Source of the DNA: Falsiroseomonas sp050563525
GTDB lineage: Bacteria; Pseudomonadota; Alphaproteobacteria; Acetobacterales; Acetobacteraceae
DNA: 64,000 bases
Direction: 5' to 3'
NCBI RefSeq assembly: GCF_050563525.1
Contig: NZ_JBNXUN010000004.1
Location: forward strand, 1 to 64,000
Of the stretch, positions 1 through 7,320 are shown in pieces. Each line of letters starts with the position of its first letter. Positions within the stretch are counted from its first letter, which is position 1. The notes beneath the pieces were generated by a model. It ran no database searches, had not been told where the DNA came from, and saw only the letters and a list, made by a program, of their open reading frames with translations. The position numbers were made by a program, and so were the translations under genes.

Positions 1-58
1 GACAGTCGTGACGCCGGCAGCGCCTGGATTGGCCTCGGCCACCACGCGCGCTGATCCG

Positions 59-272
59 ACGCTAGTGAAAGCTTTGGCCAGGGCGTCTCGGAAGCAGCGC
101 ATGTTTGATTAGGGGCAGTACACGTGCATCAGCGAAATGGCAGCCGCAGAGGAGATCGAGCGCGTCTATCTCGGCACGCTGCTGCGCCTGACGCCTGACG
201 CTGTTGGCGCCGGACCTCGTCGAGGCAATCGTCGATGGGCGGCAGCCAGGGCATCCATCCGCTGCAATCAGT
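59..272 (+). pseudogene. Serine recombinase C-terminal remnant, interrupted
   Basis: Read with a frame change, this stretch gives the C-terminal segment typical of large serine recombinases: a TLVKALARASRKQRM stretch, then IERVYLGTLLRLT, then APDLVEAIVDGRQPG. An in-frame TAG lies at about 110-112, and a frameshift falls near 197-205 between the LLRLT and APDLVEA parts. The catalytic N-terminal domain is not in the window. The homology stops at about 270, where a transposase remnant on the other strand begins, so an insertion probably cut the gene. It cannot encode an active enzyme. The family call rests on recognising the conserved C-terminal wording, not on a search. Confidence 0.55.
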
Positions 273-605
273 CGAACACCGGGATGTGCGGCTTGATGCC
301 TTGCTCCTCGACGAGCCAGCCGAGCTTCGCTGCCCAGCTATAGATGGTGTCGGCGAATAGGCATTCGGGCCAGAGGCCGAAGGTTTTGGCGGTGCGGGTC
401 AGCATGGTCTGGGCCGCGCCGACCTCGGCCGGGCGCACCCCTGGCTTCGACGTCGATGATAACGGCGTGCGTGACGTCGATCAGGTAGTTGTCGCTGCAG
501 GCGTAGTAGGCCAGCTCACCCGCCGCCGCCGTTTAGGGCGCGGTAGGGTCGGTGGACGAGAGTTTAGGATGGTCGGCGAATCGAAGATGCAGTACCGCGT
601 CGCCC
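268..605 (-). pseudogene. IS1182-type transposase fragment
   Basis: On the minus strand the conceptual peptide runs from PKLSSTDPTAP through TAAAGELAYYACSDNYLID and VTHAVIIDVEA to VGAAQTMLTRTAKTFGLWPE and GIKPHIPVFD. This is the central DDE region of IS1182/IS5-like transposases. A TAA replaces the usual tryptophan before TAAAGELAYY. A frameshift follows VIIDVEA, and a TGA at 268-270 ends the homology where the family normally continues. Both ends of the element are missing. It adjoins the recombinase remnant and marks this area as a graveyard of mobile DNA. Confidence 0.6.
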
Positions 606-713
606 GTCGGCCAGACGCGCGCTCAAGCGGCGCCTAGCTCTTCATGCCGCCTGGTACGCGCGCGCCTGCGCCCGAACCTCTTCCTCGTGACGAAGAACCG
701 AACTCGCGCCTGC

Positions 714-1367
714 TCAGGGTGCCTGCAGACTCCAGAGACGCTGCTCGGGCGCGTTAGGTTGGGCGGAAGGATGAGAATAGCGCCCTTCCTGCACTGGGAC
801 ACCGAGGTGGCGGTGAAATAGGGCGACGTAGTCCAAGTCGCTCGACAGATCAGCCGGAGGGGACCCGATCCGCTCGGCGACCTTGAGTGTTGCTCCACCC
901 GTCGAGATGACGGGAATGACGGCTGCATTCGGTTGTAGACGAGAGAACAATTCATACTCATCGACGATTCCGCCCATGCCGCCGATGAAGACAGCCGACG
1001 AGAAACGATGCTCGGTGAACATCCGCTTGCGCATCGCCAGCAGGCTATTCTCGCGGTCGCCTCCAACGTCATCGCTGAACGTGACGTTCTGGAACCGCTT
1101 ATTGTCCTCCGGGAAGTCGTCCTTGAAGTGGCGTGATTGGTACAGGCGAACCCAGCCCCCGTAGTCAATCCCCATGTCGGCCGCAACCACCCAGATCATC
1201 GGCGTAATGGCAGGTTGGCCACCCCAGACGAGTAGGCGGCGGCCCAAGGTGACGTAAACGAGCGCCGCAACAGCGGCTTGAATCGCAACCGTGTCCGCAG
1301 TGGCGGCGTATTCAGGACCGCGCCTCGGGTCGGGCACGCCCGCCGACAGAAAGATCGCGTCCGCCAT
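714..1367 (-). CDS. Stand-alone SLOG-domain protein of a TIR/SLOG operon
   Basis: A 217-residue Rossmann-like protein. The N-terminal strand MADAIFLSAG is followed by RRLLVWGGQPAITP (43-56) and by SSAVFIGGMGGIVDEYELF (123-141), the GGxGG-plus-acid pattern of SLOG/LSDAT domains. SLOG domains bind nucleotides; in ThsA of Thoeris this domain senses a cyclic ADP-ribose isomer made by ThsB. I chose the ATG at 1367 because it lies 2 bases after the upstream gene's TGA and has GGGAGGG in front; an in-frame start at 1382 would overlap that gene by 13 bases. It is the last gene of a three-gene operon. A ligand-sensor role is inference. No other effector domain is visible in this protein. Confidence 0.7.
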   Translation of the reverse strand: MADAIFLSAGVPDPRRGPEYAATADTVAIQAAVAALVYVTLGRRLLVWGGQPAITPMIWVVAADMGIDYGGWVRLYQSRHFKDDFPEDNKRFQNVTFSDDVGGDRENSLLAMRKRMFTEHRFSSAVFIGGMGGIVDEYELFSRLQPNAAVIPVISTGGATLKVAERIGSPPADLSSDLDYVALFHRHLGVPVQEGRYSHPSAQPNAPEQRLWSLQAP

Positions 1368-1369
1368 GC

Positions 1370-2530
1370 TCAACCCTCCCACGCAGCGAGCGCCCAGCCC
1401 GCCTCGGAAACCTTGACAGCGCGCACGACACTGATGTTTTCGTCAAGCCATTTCAGGTGCGCGCTCCATGCTTCGCGGATGCCAACATGGTCATAGACTA
1501 GGATCGGTCTTTCCCTCTGGTCGGCTCGCCGCGCCTTCTCCGCGACGTCGTTCAGGGTCTCCGCGGTCGGAACGCCGACCACGGGGTAGGCCCAGATCTT
1601 GCGATCATCGAGCAGGCGCACCGCCACCGCACGATGCGCGCCGATGCCCTCGACGTGAGCGCCGATGCGCTCGACATCCGCGCGCAGCTTGCCCGTGATC
1701 GACATATATCGAGAAGCGATGCTGCGACTGCGTAAGCTTTCGACTGCTAGCATGATCTGGTCGGCGGTCGCGGCGACGATCGGACCGTCCGGTCCTTCCA
1801 ACTCCTCGGGATCGAGATAAATGGTCTCGGCCAAGTCGGTCAGCTTGCTCGGCGTGTGTTCGGGCCACACCACGCGCAGGACGTGAATCTCCTTTGCGCG
1901 CGCCCGCCCGATCTCTTGACGCGTCCATTTGCTTGCAAAGTAGGTCGGGGTGTCGAGCATGACCATGACATCGGAGTCGCACAATCGCTGCCACAAAACA
2001 TCCTGGAACGGATCCCCCGGCCGGATGTCATGGGTGTCAAGGAACACGTCGAACCCCCGCCCTGTCATGAGGTCGTGGAGTTGCAGCGCCGCGGCCCGAG
2101 ACTCGACGCGCCGGTAGCTCACGAATACGCGGCGCTGCCGTCGGAGCAGGCCCACGCATTCGAGCAAGGCGGCCGCTAGCTCCGTCATCTCGACATCATC
2201 AGCGCGACGACGCAGGCCGTTCAGCCCCGCGAGGAAGTCCGGCACCGATGTGGAGAAATCTGCCGAAGCCGCAATTGTCGGAATAACGGGCACGCTCGCG
2301 CGTATCAACTCCCGCGCCGCGCCGCTATCAACGATATGCGCGCCTCCGAAAAAGGCTGCCCCTGTGGCGGCGCGGATGTCGCGTCCGCAGAGCCCAGCGG
2401 CGTTACGCACTACGACGTCCTGCCCAACGGTGAGCCCGAATGCGCTCACCAACTCGGTGAGCGTTTGTGTCAGCCGGGCCCTCTCGTCGGGGGTCGCGTC
2501 CCCAAGGATCGCGAGTTCGTAAAGGCTCAC
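1370..2530 (-). CDS. TIR-domain protein with extra N- and C-terminal domains
   Basis: The 386-residue product has a classical TIR domain at about 133-255: FVSYR (136-140), the LDTHDIRPGD loop, and KWTRQEIGRA with Glu206 at the position of the catalytic NADase glutamate. Residues 1-125 form a Rossmann-like N-terminal domain that I do not recognise by name. Residues 285-386 form another alpha/beta domain ending AAWEG. It sits 17 bases after the DUF1863 gene and 2 bases before the SLOG gene, so the three are probably translated from one mRNA. In this setting it is the best candidate for the effector that destroys NAD once a signal is sensed; that is inference. No membrane segment or signal peptide is seen. 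Confidence 0.75.
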   Translation of the reverse strand: MSLYELAILGDATPDERARLTQTLTELVSAFGLTVGQDVVVRNAAGLCGRDIRAATGAAFFGGAHIVDSGAARELIRASVPVIPTIAASADFSTSVPDFLAGLNGLRRRADDVEMTELAAALLECVGLLRRQRRVFVSYRRVESRAAALQLHDLMTGRGFDVFLDTHDIRPGDPFQDVLWQRLCDSDVMVMLDTPTYFASKWTRQEIGRARAKEIHVLRVVWPEHTPSKLTDLAETIYLDPEELEGPDGPIVAATADQIMLAVESLRSRSIASRYMSITGKLRADVERIGAHVEGIGAHRAVAVRLLDDRKIWAYPVVGVPTAETLNDVAEKARRADQRERPILVYDHVGIREAWSAHLKWLDENISVVRAVKVSEAGWALAAWEG

Positions 2531-2547
2531 CCCGCTGCTCCCTCGGT

Positions 2548-3045
2548 TCAGGCGGTTTTACGAATCCGGATCGCTTCCTCAATCCACGCTTCGATATTAG
2601 TAGCGATCGAGGCGTACACCGCTTTGCTGTCCGACCCAGACGGCGTCTTGAGCGGCGCGACGTCGGCGAGTGTGCGCTGGCTGTCCTTGAAGGTAACCTT
2701 CGTCAAAGGGTTCGGCCCCGCCATTGAGCTCTGGCCCTTCGAGTCCAGCAGCCTGTCGACGCGTATGGCGAGAACGCCCTTGCCGTCGTTCCAGCCCTTC
2801 GACAGTTCGTGAATGACCCATGGCCGACTCGCCGTTTGCGCCCCCACCAAGGTAATAACGCAGCTCTTGCCGTGCATGTTGTCGTCGATCCAGCGCTCGA
2901 TGGCCGCGTCACCCTTTCGCTTGACCTCTTCCCACGCGTTCGCAGTGCAGAGCGATTGACCCTCCAGACTGCCCATGTTGCGGACCTGTTGCGTCCGCCA
3001 AAAGTCACCGTCGAAGTGGAAGCTGAAAAATACGCGCCGTGCCAC
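2548..3045 (-). CDS. ThsB-like TIR protein (DUF1863/MTH538 family)
   Basis: A 165-residue protein opening with ARRVFFSFHFDGDFWRTQQ, followed by VRN, the signature of the DUF1863 TIR-like family to which Thoeris ThsB belongs. Further family features are the IERWIDDNM helix, the hydrophobic strand CVITLVG, and RPWVIHELSKGW with Glu80 as likely catalytic residue. ThsB proteins sense phage and make a cyclic ADP-ribose-type signal from NAD; whether this one does is not shown by the sequence. It starts with GTG at 3045, with a GAGGAGA ribosome site 8 bases upstream. It is the first gene of the operon TIR-TIR-SLOG. Confidence 0.78.
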   Translation of the reverse strand: MARRVFFSFHFDGDFWRTQQVRNMGSLEGQSLCTANAWEEVKRKGDAAIERWIDDNMHGKSCVITLVGAQTASRPWVIHELSKGWNDGKGVLAIRVDRLLDSKGQSSMAGPNPLTKVTFKDSQRTLADVAPLKTPSGSDSKAVYASIATNIEAWIEEAIRIRKTA

Positions 3046-3549
3046 CTTGTAGTCTCCTCTCTCGTCTAGCTGTGATTATGTGGTTAGCTCAAGTTCAAGT
3101 ACCGCGACAGATCAGAAGATATCCCTGAAAGCGAGTGATTTTCTGAAAACTCTGCCCTGCATCGCACCGCAGTCACATGGACGCACCACAATCATGCCAT
3201 CATACGGCTCCAGCGCAAAGCGGCCGGGGCATGCCGAGGGCAAGTCGAAGCCCAGCGGGTCAAAGAACATGCGCGCGTACCGGTCCGAGCCGTCGTACAG
3301 CCTTGCAACAAGCCGACTCTGGTCGGGCAAACTGCGTTGTGACGAGCACCTCGTGAAGAGGAACCAAGCACCTCAGCCGCCAGCGTCGCGAACGCGCAGA
3401 CGAAAAAGCCCCAAGCATAAATTCTTAATCCCGCTCTTTCACATCCATCTGCATCAACTGCTCTATGGTGTTTAGTTCCGCATAAGTACTAGTTATGGAG
3501 CTGGGAGCTCAACCTAAAGTCAGCCTTGTTGACGCCGTACGAAGGCCCA
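3046..3549. other. Upstream region of the TIR operon, no firm gene
   Basis: About 500 bases of visibly lower GC. Tandem TTGAAC/TTGAGC hexamers read on the minus strand at about 3085-3097 could hold the operon promoter, but no convincing -10 fits. A minus-strand frame at about 3112-3377 can be read from a TTG at 3330 (72 codons, ending FRKSLAFRDIF). It has no recognised domain and no strong ribosome site, so I do not call it a gene. Confidence 0.4.
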
Positions 3550-4194
3550 TTATTTTTGCTTCAGTGCGTTTGAAATCGTTCGAAACATGCCTTCATCTGT
3601 GCAATTGCCGTCAAATTCGATATATTTTATTCCAGCCCTCGTCACAGCTGCACATTTGATGGAGTCCCTCGACTCTGCATCGCCTTGATAATGGCCCGAA
3701 CCTTGATATTCCACAACAATTACTGGCTTGCCATTGTCGTCGGCGATCAAGATATCGCACCTTTTACTGTTTATTGACTGGTGGGCGCGATTGCTGATCC
3801 ATTCGCGATGGGAGTAGACTTTAAGAACTTCTCCCAGACTAACCTGGGGGAAAACGTGCCAGTTCTGTCGGCCCACGCTGCCTAACGCCCTTTTAGCCGC
3901 TCGAAACAATCTGAATTCCCCTCGGTTCATTACTGGCCTTGTCGAGAACTCGACATCCGGGTCGTGGACAGCTTTAATCTGGTTCTCGGGTTTTCTAATA
4001 CTATTCTCCGCTCTTCGCTGCGCGGTTTCCTCCAGCTGTTGCAGTTCGTACTCAAGTTCGCGGACTCTAGCGCTGGCTGTCTGAAGGTTTGCCTCGGCTT
4101 TGGCCTTCAACTTCTGAGACTGCAAAAACTTCCAGCAAAACACTGCTGCAGCTAATGCTGAGCCCAGCAAAGGAAGTGATAGAAGCCAATCCAT
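3550..4194 (-). CDS. Membrane-anchored DUF2726 nuclease-like protein
   Basis: A 214-residue protein with three parts: an N-terminal transmembrane helix (about 3-22), a charged coiled coil (about 26-68), and a C-terminal DUF2726 domain (about 85-214). The domain has the restriction-endonuclease-fold pattern: RCDILIAD with Asp147, then VIVVEYQGSGHYQ with Glu162 and Gln164 in the PD-(D/E)xK-like position. Base composition is clearly lower in GC than the chromosome core, as expected for transferred DNA. It lies on the same strand upstream of the TIR/SLOG operon but 500 bases away, so co-transcription is unlikely. A defence role is plausible from context; the activity is unproven. Confidence 0.65.
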   Translation of the reverse strand: MDWLLSLPLLGSALAAAVFCWKFLQSQKLKAKAEANLQTASARVRELEYELQQLEETAQRRAENSIRKPENQIKAVHDPDVEFSTRPVMNRGEFRLFRAAKRALGSVGRQNWHVFPQVSLGEVLKVYSHREWISNRAHQSINSKRCDILIADDNGKPVIVVEYQGSGHYQGDAESRDSIKCAAVTRAGIKYIEFDGNCTDEGMFRTISNALKQK

Positions 4195-4404
4195 GATACA
4201 GCCCGAGCGTCCTTGTCGACATCGTGAGGAGTAGCAGCGTCGGTGACCTTCGGTTGCACTCCTCAGTGGAAAATGTCTTCAATTAGCTTTCATTAATGCA
4301 GTAGAGGATGGTGAACGCGAATGATGCCTTTCACGTCTAAAAAGCCCTTACTTCGGTCGACTACAGCAGTGCGCCGGCTCCGACGGCATCGCCCTTCGGG
4401 CCGC

Positions 4405-4844
4405 GCATTCAGTGGGCCGCGGCTGCATCGCATCGGGATCACGACGCGCGGGCGCGGTCTCGTGGCCATCACCGATCAGGTTACTGGGTGGACAAGGCAG
4501 CAAGGTAACGTCACCGGCCTGCTGACCCTCTGTGCCGGCAGGCCTCGGCATCGCTACTGGTCCAGGAAAATGCCTCACCGGACGTCCGGGCTGACCTGGA
4601 AGATTTCTTGCAACGCCTCGTGCCCGATGGTGGCAATGGCCGATACCGATACGGGGACGAGGGGCCTGATGACATGCTGGCCCATATCCGCGCGGAGCTG
4701 ACGCAGACCCAGCTCTCGACCCCGGTTGCCGAGGGCCCGCCCGTGCTGGGGACTTGGCAGCGCATCTATCTCTGGGAGCACAGGACCAGGTCGCATCAGC
4801 GGGAAGTGGTCCTGCATCTGCTCGGAGAGCTGGCGCAGGAGTAA
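4405..4844 (+). pseudogene. YjbQ/UPF0047-family gene, frameshifted
   Basis: The conceptual product matches the YjbQ (secondary thiamine-phosphate synthase) family. It runs RIGITTRGRGLVAITDQVTGW, then GNVTGLLTL, then after a one-base loss near 4531 ASASLLVQENASPDVRADLE, GDEGPDDMLAHIRAELTQT and GTWQRIYLWEHR to the normal C-terminus. The usual CRHTSAS motif has become CRQASAS, so a conserved histidine is also lost. No start with a ribosome site lies close to the first homologous residue. Frameshift plus lost active-site residue make this a dead gene. Confidence 0.7.
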
Positions 4845-4853
4845 GGCGTGGCC

Positions 4854-5377
4854 TCAGGTGGGTTGCTTCGCCCTCGCGCGGGGTCGCCTTGTGGCGATGA
4901 TCTCCACCAGCGTCACCGGCCGGAAATCCCAGGCATCGACACCGACATCGGTCTGCCGCGGCAGCGGTGCCAGGCGGCCATGGCTGTGGCTATGCAGGTT
5001 GCGCCAGCCGCGGCTCATGTTGCGCCAGGTGCGGAAAGGGTAGTGGCAGAGAACCAGACCGACGCCGTCCAATTCCATCTCGACATAGGGCCGGACGCTG
5101 GAACACCCAGCTTAAGCCATCGTTGTCGGTGGATTATTGTTGCCGGTGATGAGATGCTTGCGGCCATCAGTCGGCCGAGCAGATTCGCCATCGCGGCCGC
5201 CGGCACACCGAGGGCAAAATCGCCAAGGTGCCAGACGTCGTCCTCGGCTCTCACGGTCGCGTTCCAACGCTCAAGCATGGCCGCGTCCATCGCCGCTACC
5301 GATGTGAAGGGTCGGCGATAGAAGCTATGAGCCCCGGCATGACCAAAGTGGGTGTCGCTGGTGAAGTAGACCGCCAT
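4854..5377 (-). pseudogene. Calcineurin-like phosphoesterase, frameshift plus stop
   Basis: From an ATG at 5377 the protein reads MAVYFTSDTHFGHAGA and DDVWHLGDFALG, the first two metal motifs of small calcineurin-like phosphoesterases. A one-base shift near 5160 is needed to continue into KHLITGNNNPP. A TAA at 5112-5114 follows, and the homology then goes on: VGLVLCHYPFRTWRN, NLHSHSHGRL and VDAWDFRPVTLVEI. All metal ligands are recognisable but in three separate pieces. The gene converges on the broken yjbQ-like gene, so two neighbouring core-type genes have decayed together. Confidence 0.72.
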
Positions 5378-5725
5378 GGCGCCCTCCGATCTGGCCGCCT
5401 TACGGATGGCAATGGGCCAGGCTGCCACTGGACGGTTTTAGCCGGAAGGTTGGACTGGAGGTTTGCGCTTCCAGAACCGACCGGTAGGCGATCGGAAGTT
5501 CAAGCTATGCCCGCCAACTATCGAGCAATAGTTAGCATTTTCAGTCGGTTAAACCTTGTCGGAAAATCGGGCTACCCTCAAGGTTTGGAGAGACTGCGCC
5601 GTTCGGAGAGAGATTCCTGACCTTGTTCGGCCATCGCACCATCAAGGTCCGCCTGAAAAACCACAGGAAACCTGCGCCTCACGGCACTGGACATCGGGAC
5701 GGAGAATGGTTGGGTTGAGGCCGAC
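5378..5725. other. Spacer between dead phosphoesterase and tRNA-Gly
   Basis: No gene with family features is seen here on either strand. This stretch lies at the 3' side of the tRNA and is where an integration junction would be expected. I see no second copy of the tRNA 3' end within the window. Confidence 0.4.
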
Positions 5726-5800
5726 TGGAGCGGGCGAAGGGATTCGAACCCTCGACCCCAACCTTGGCAAGGTTGTGCTCTACCCCTGAGCTACGCCCGC
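5726..5800 (-). tRNA. tRNA-Gly (GCC anticodon)
   Basis: On the minus strand the sequence starts GCGGGCGTAGCTCAGGGGTA, has the anticodon GCC (5768-5766) in a CTTGCCAAG loop, a T-arm containing GGTTCGAATCC, and pairs back to the acceptor stem CGCCCGC. The encoded CCA end is at 5728-5726, giving 75 bases. Its 3' end points at the decayed mobile-element and TIR region, the usual orientation for an integrated island. Confidence 0.95.
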
Positions 5801-5813
5801 GCTCCGGGGAGGT

Positions 5814-5841
5814 CTTTAGCACGATGCTTTTCGAATGCAAG
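5814..5841 (-). promoter_or_regulatory. Possible tRNA-Gly promoter
   Basis: Minus-strand CTTGCA (5841-5836) and CTAAAG (5819-5814) are separated by 16 bases, and lie about 15 bases before the mature 5' end of the tRNA. The -10 element is weak. Confidence 0.35.
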
Positions 5842-6470
5842 AGCAGCTCCGACCTGAACTGTCCTGCGACCACAGGATCGCTCTGCTCATCAATAGGTAG
5901 TGGTGGCCGGAGGCTGGCGTGTCTGGGCCGAGCCCGTTGGCGGCTGCGTGAGGCTTGTGCCGGAATGGTGCCGCTGGCCCTGGGGGATCCCCTCGGGCCT
6001 GGCCCGCACATCGCCGATCGGCAAGGTCCACATGCATCCGGACGGCATTCTGCGGAGCGGGACGAGACTCGGCCCGCGGGGGAACGGTGGGTCTGGTGGC
6101 AGGATCGCCTCCGGCGCGGGAGGGCCAGAAGCCCTGGCGTGACTAGGACTGGTCGGCTGCCAGACTGCGGCGCGCGTCTGGGCCGGCGGACGTGAGCCGC
6201 ATAACCGGCCAGGCCCATGGCAGCGCCCGGGTCTCCACGCCCAATCATGTCTCAAGGCCATTCGCACAGGTGCCTCAGCCACCTCGAGGGGGCAGGGCAG
6301 GGGAGGCGGTCCGTGAATGGCGCACCATCGGTCGCGCAAGGCATTGTGACAAAAATGTGAAGGACCACGAAGTCAATGGCATTGTGAGTCGGAAGTATAA
6401 GAGGGACAATAATTGGGCATTTCGACCAAATAATCATGCTGCAAACATAAAATAAATCGAAGTTTACTTC
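5842..6470. other. Long intergenic region without a supported gene
   Basis: Open frames exist on both strands in the GC-rich part (about 5850-6330) but none has a ribosome site, family motif or consistent codon use. From about 6340 the composition becomes AT-rich, consistent with the control region of the regulator gene that starts at 6520. Confidence 0.4.
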
Positions 6471-6494
6471 TGATCAGGGATCATCTCCTGATCG
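6471..6494. promoter_or_regulatory. Inverted repeat in the leader of the LuxR-type gene
   Basis: TGATCAGG (6471-6478) and CCTGATC (6487-6493) form a 7-base stem with an 8-base loop, 26 bases before the start codon. It could be an operator or a leader hairpin near the ribosome site; nothing in the sequence decides between these. Confidence 0.4.
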
Positions 6495-6519
6495 TCGCGC
6501 GTCCCTCGGGGGAGTGGTC

Positions 6520-7215
6520 ATGCAGGAAAATGGCAAGGTTGCGCTGGTTGGAAGCTTTCCGCTGGTCCTGGAGGGGCTGAAGCACATTCTTGCTGAAGCC
6601 GGTTTCACTGTTTGTCTCTGCGCTAAAAACCTGGATGAAATTTCAGAGGAGGAAACCGAGTTCGAGGCAGATCTTCTGCTGGCAGCTCTGCCTGCCGGCG
6701 AGCTGCACGAGCATTCGGGCAAGTTGTTCAAGATCCGTGCCCGACATCCCAAGATAAAGTGTGTCTTCCTCGTTGATGCCATCGCGGAGGAGGACCCGAT
6801 GCTCGCCTGGCCGCTGATCGACGGTCTCATCCTGCGCACCATCGAAGTGAAGGCTCTTACCAAAGCCATTGAGGTCGTCCTGCTGGGTGAACGGGTTGTC
6901 TCGGGAGCCTGTCGCGAGCCCAAGATTGCCGCACACCAGTTCGCCGCAGAACCGCAAGCCGGAAGCGCATTTCAACTGAGGCAGCCTTCACCGCGGGAGA
7001 CGCAGCTCTCGCCCCGGGAAATGCAGGTGCTCTGCCACCTGAGCGGCGGCAACTCCAACAAGCTGATCGCGAGGCAGATCGGGATCAGCGAGGCGACGGT
7101 GAAAGCGCACATGAAAGCCATCCTGCGCAAGCTGAGCGCCAGGAACCGGACGGAGGCGGCAGTCTGGGCCAAGTCGCACGGACTGGCCGTGAACGGACAT
7201 GTGGGCAGCGCCTGA
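6520..7215 (+). CDS. LuxR/NarL-type regulator with degenerate receiver
   Basis: From the ATG at 6520, with GGGGGAG 6 bases upstream, the product has 231 residues. The C-terminal LuxR HTH is clear: LSPREMQVLCHLSGGNSNK, LIARQIGISEATVKAHMKAI, then LRKLSARNRTEAAVWA. The N-terminal half has the receiver fold rhythm (VALVGSFPLVLEGLKHIL, then ADLLLAALPAG). The acidic pair is replaced by Gly-Ser and the phospho-accepting Asp by Ala, and the conserved lysine is not evident. It therefore probably does not respond to phosphorylation. No sensor kinase is adjacent, and its targets cannot be read from the sequence. Confidence 0.85.
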   Translation: MQENGKVALVGSFPLVLEGLKHILAEAGFTVCLCAKNLDEISEEETEFEADLLLAALPAGELHEHSGKLFKIRARHPKIKCVFLVDAIAEEDPMLAWPLIDGLILRTIEVKALTKAIEVVLLGERVVSGACREPKIAAHQFAAEPQAGSAFQLRQPSPRETQLSPREMQVLCHLSGGNSNKLIARQIGISEATVKAHMKAILRKLSARNRTEAAVWAKSHGLAVNGHVGSA

Positions 7216-7277
7216 CGGACCGTGCATGGCGCCTTGCCCCTTCCGGCGCACTCGATCCGGCCCTGACGAGGCGCGAC

Positions 7278-7294
7278 CCGGGCCGCCTGCCCGG
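7278..7294. terminator. Hairpin between convergent luxR-type gene and hflX
   Basis: CCGGGC (7278-7283) and GCCCGG (7289-7294) form a 6-base GC stem with a 5-base loop in the 105-base gap between two convergent genes. No T-tract follows on either strand, so an intrinsic terminator is only likely by position. Confidence 0.35.
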
Positions 7295-7320
7295 TCAGTT
7301 GCCGCGGCGCACGGCAGGTC

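Noticed and set aside
3112..3377. Small minus-strand gene before the TIR operon
   Set aside because: No ATG or GTG start with a ribosome site, no family motif, and low-GC composition like flanking noncoding DNA.
4405..4844. Functional yjbQ gene
   Set aside because: One frameshift and a changed active-site motif exclude it; the parts lie in two frames.
5850..6330. GC-rich open frames on both strands after the tRNA
   Set aside because: Several overlapping frames of similar length and none with a start signal or recognisable protein features.
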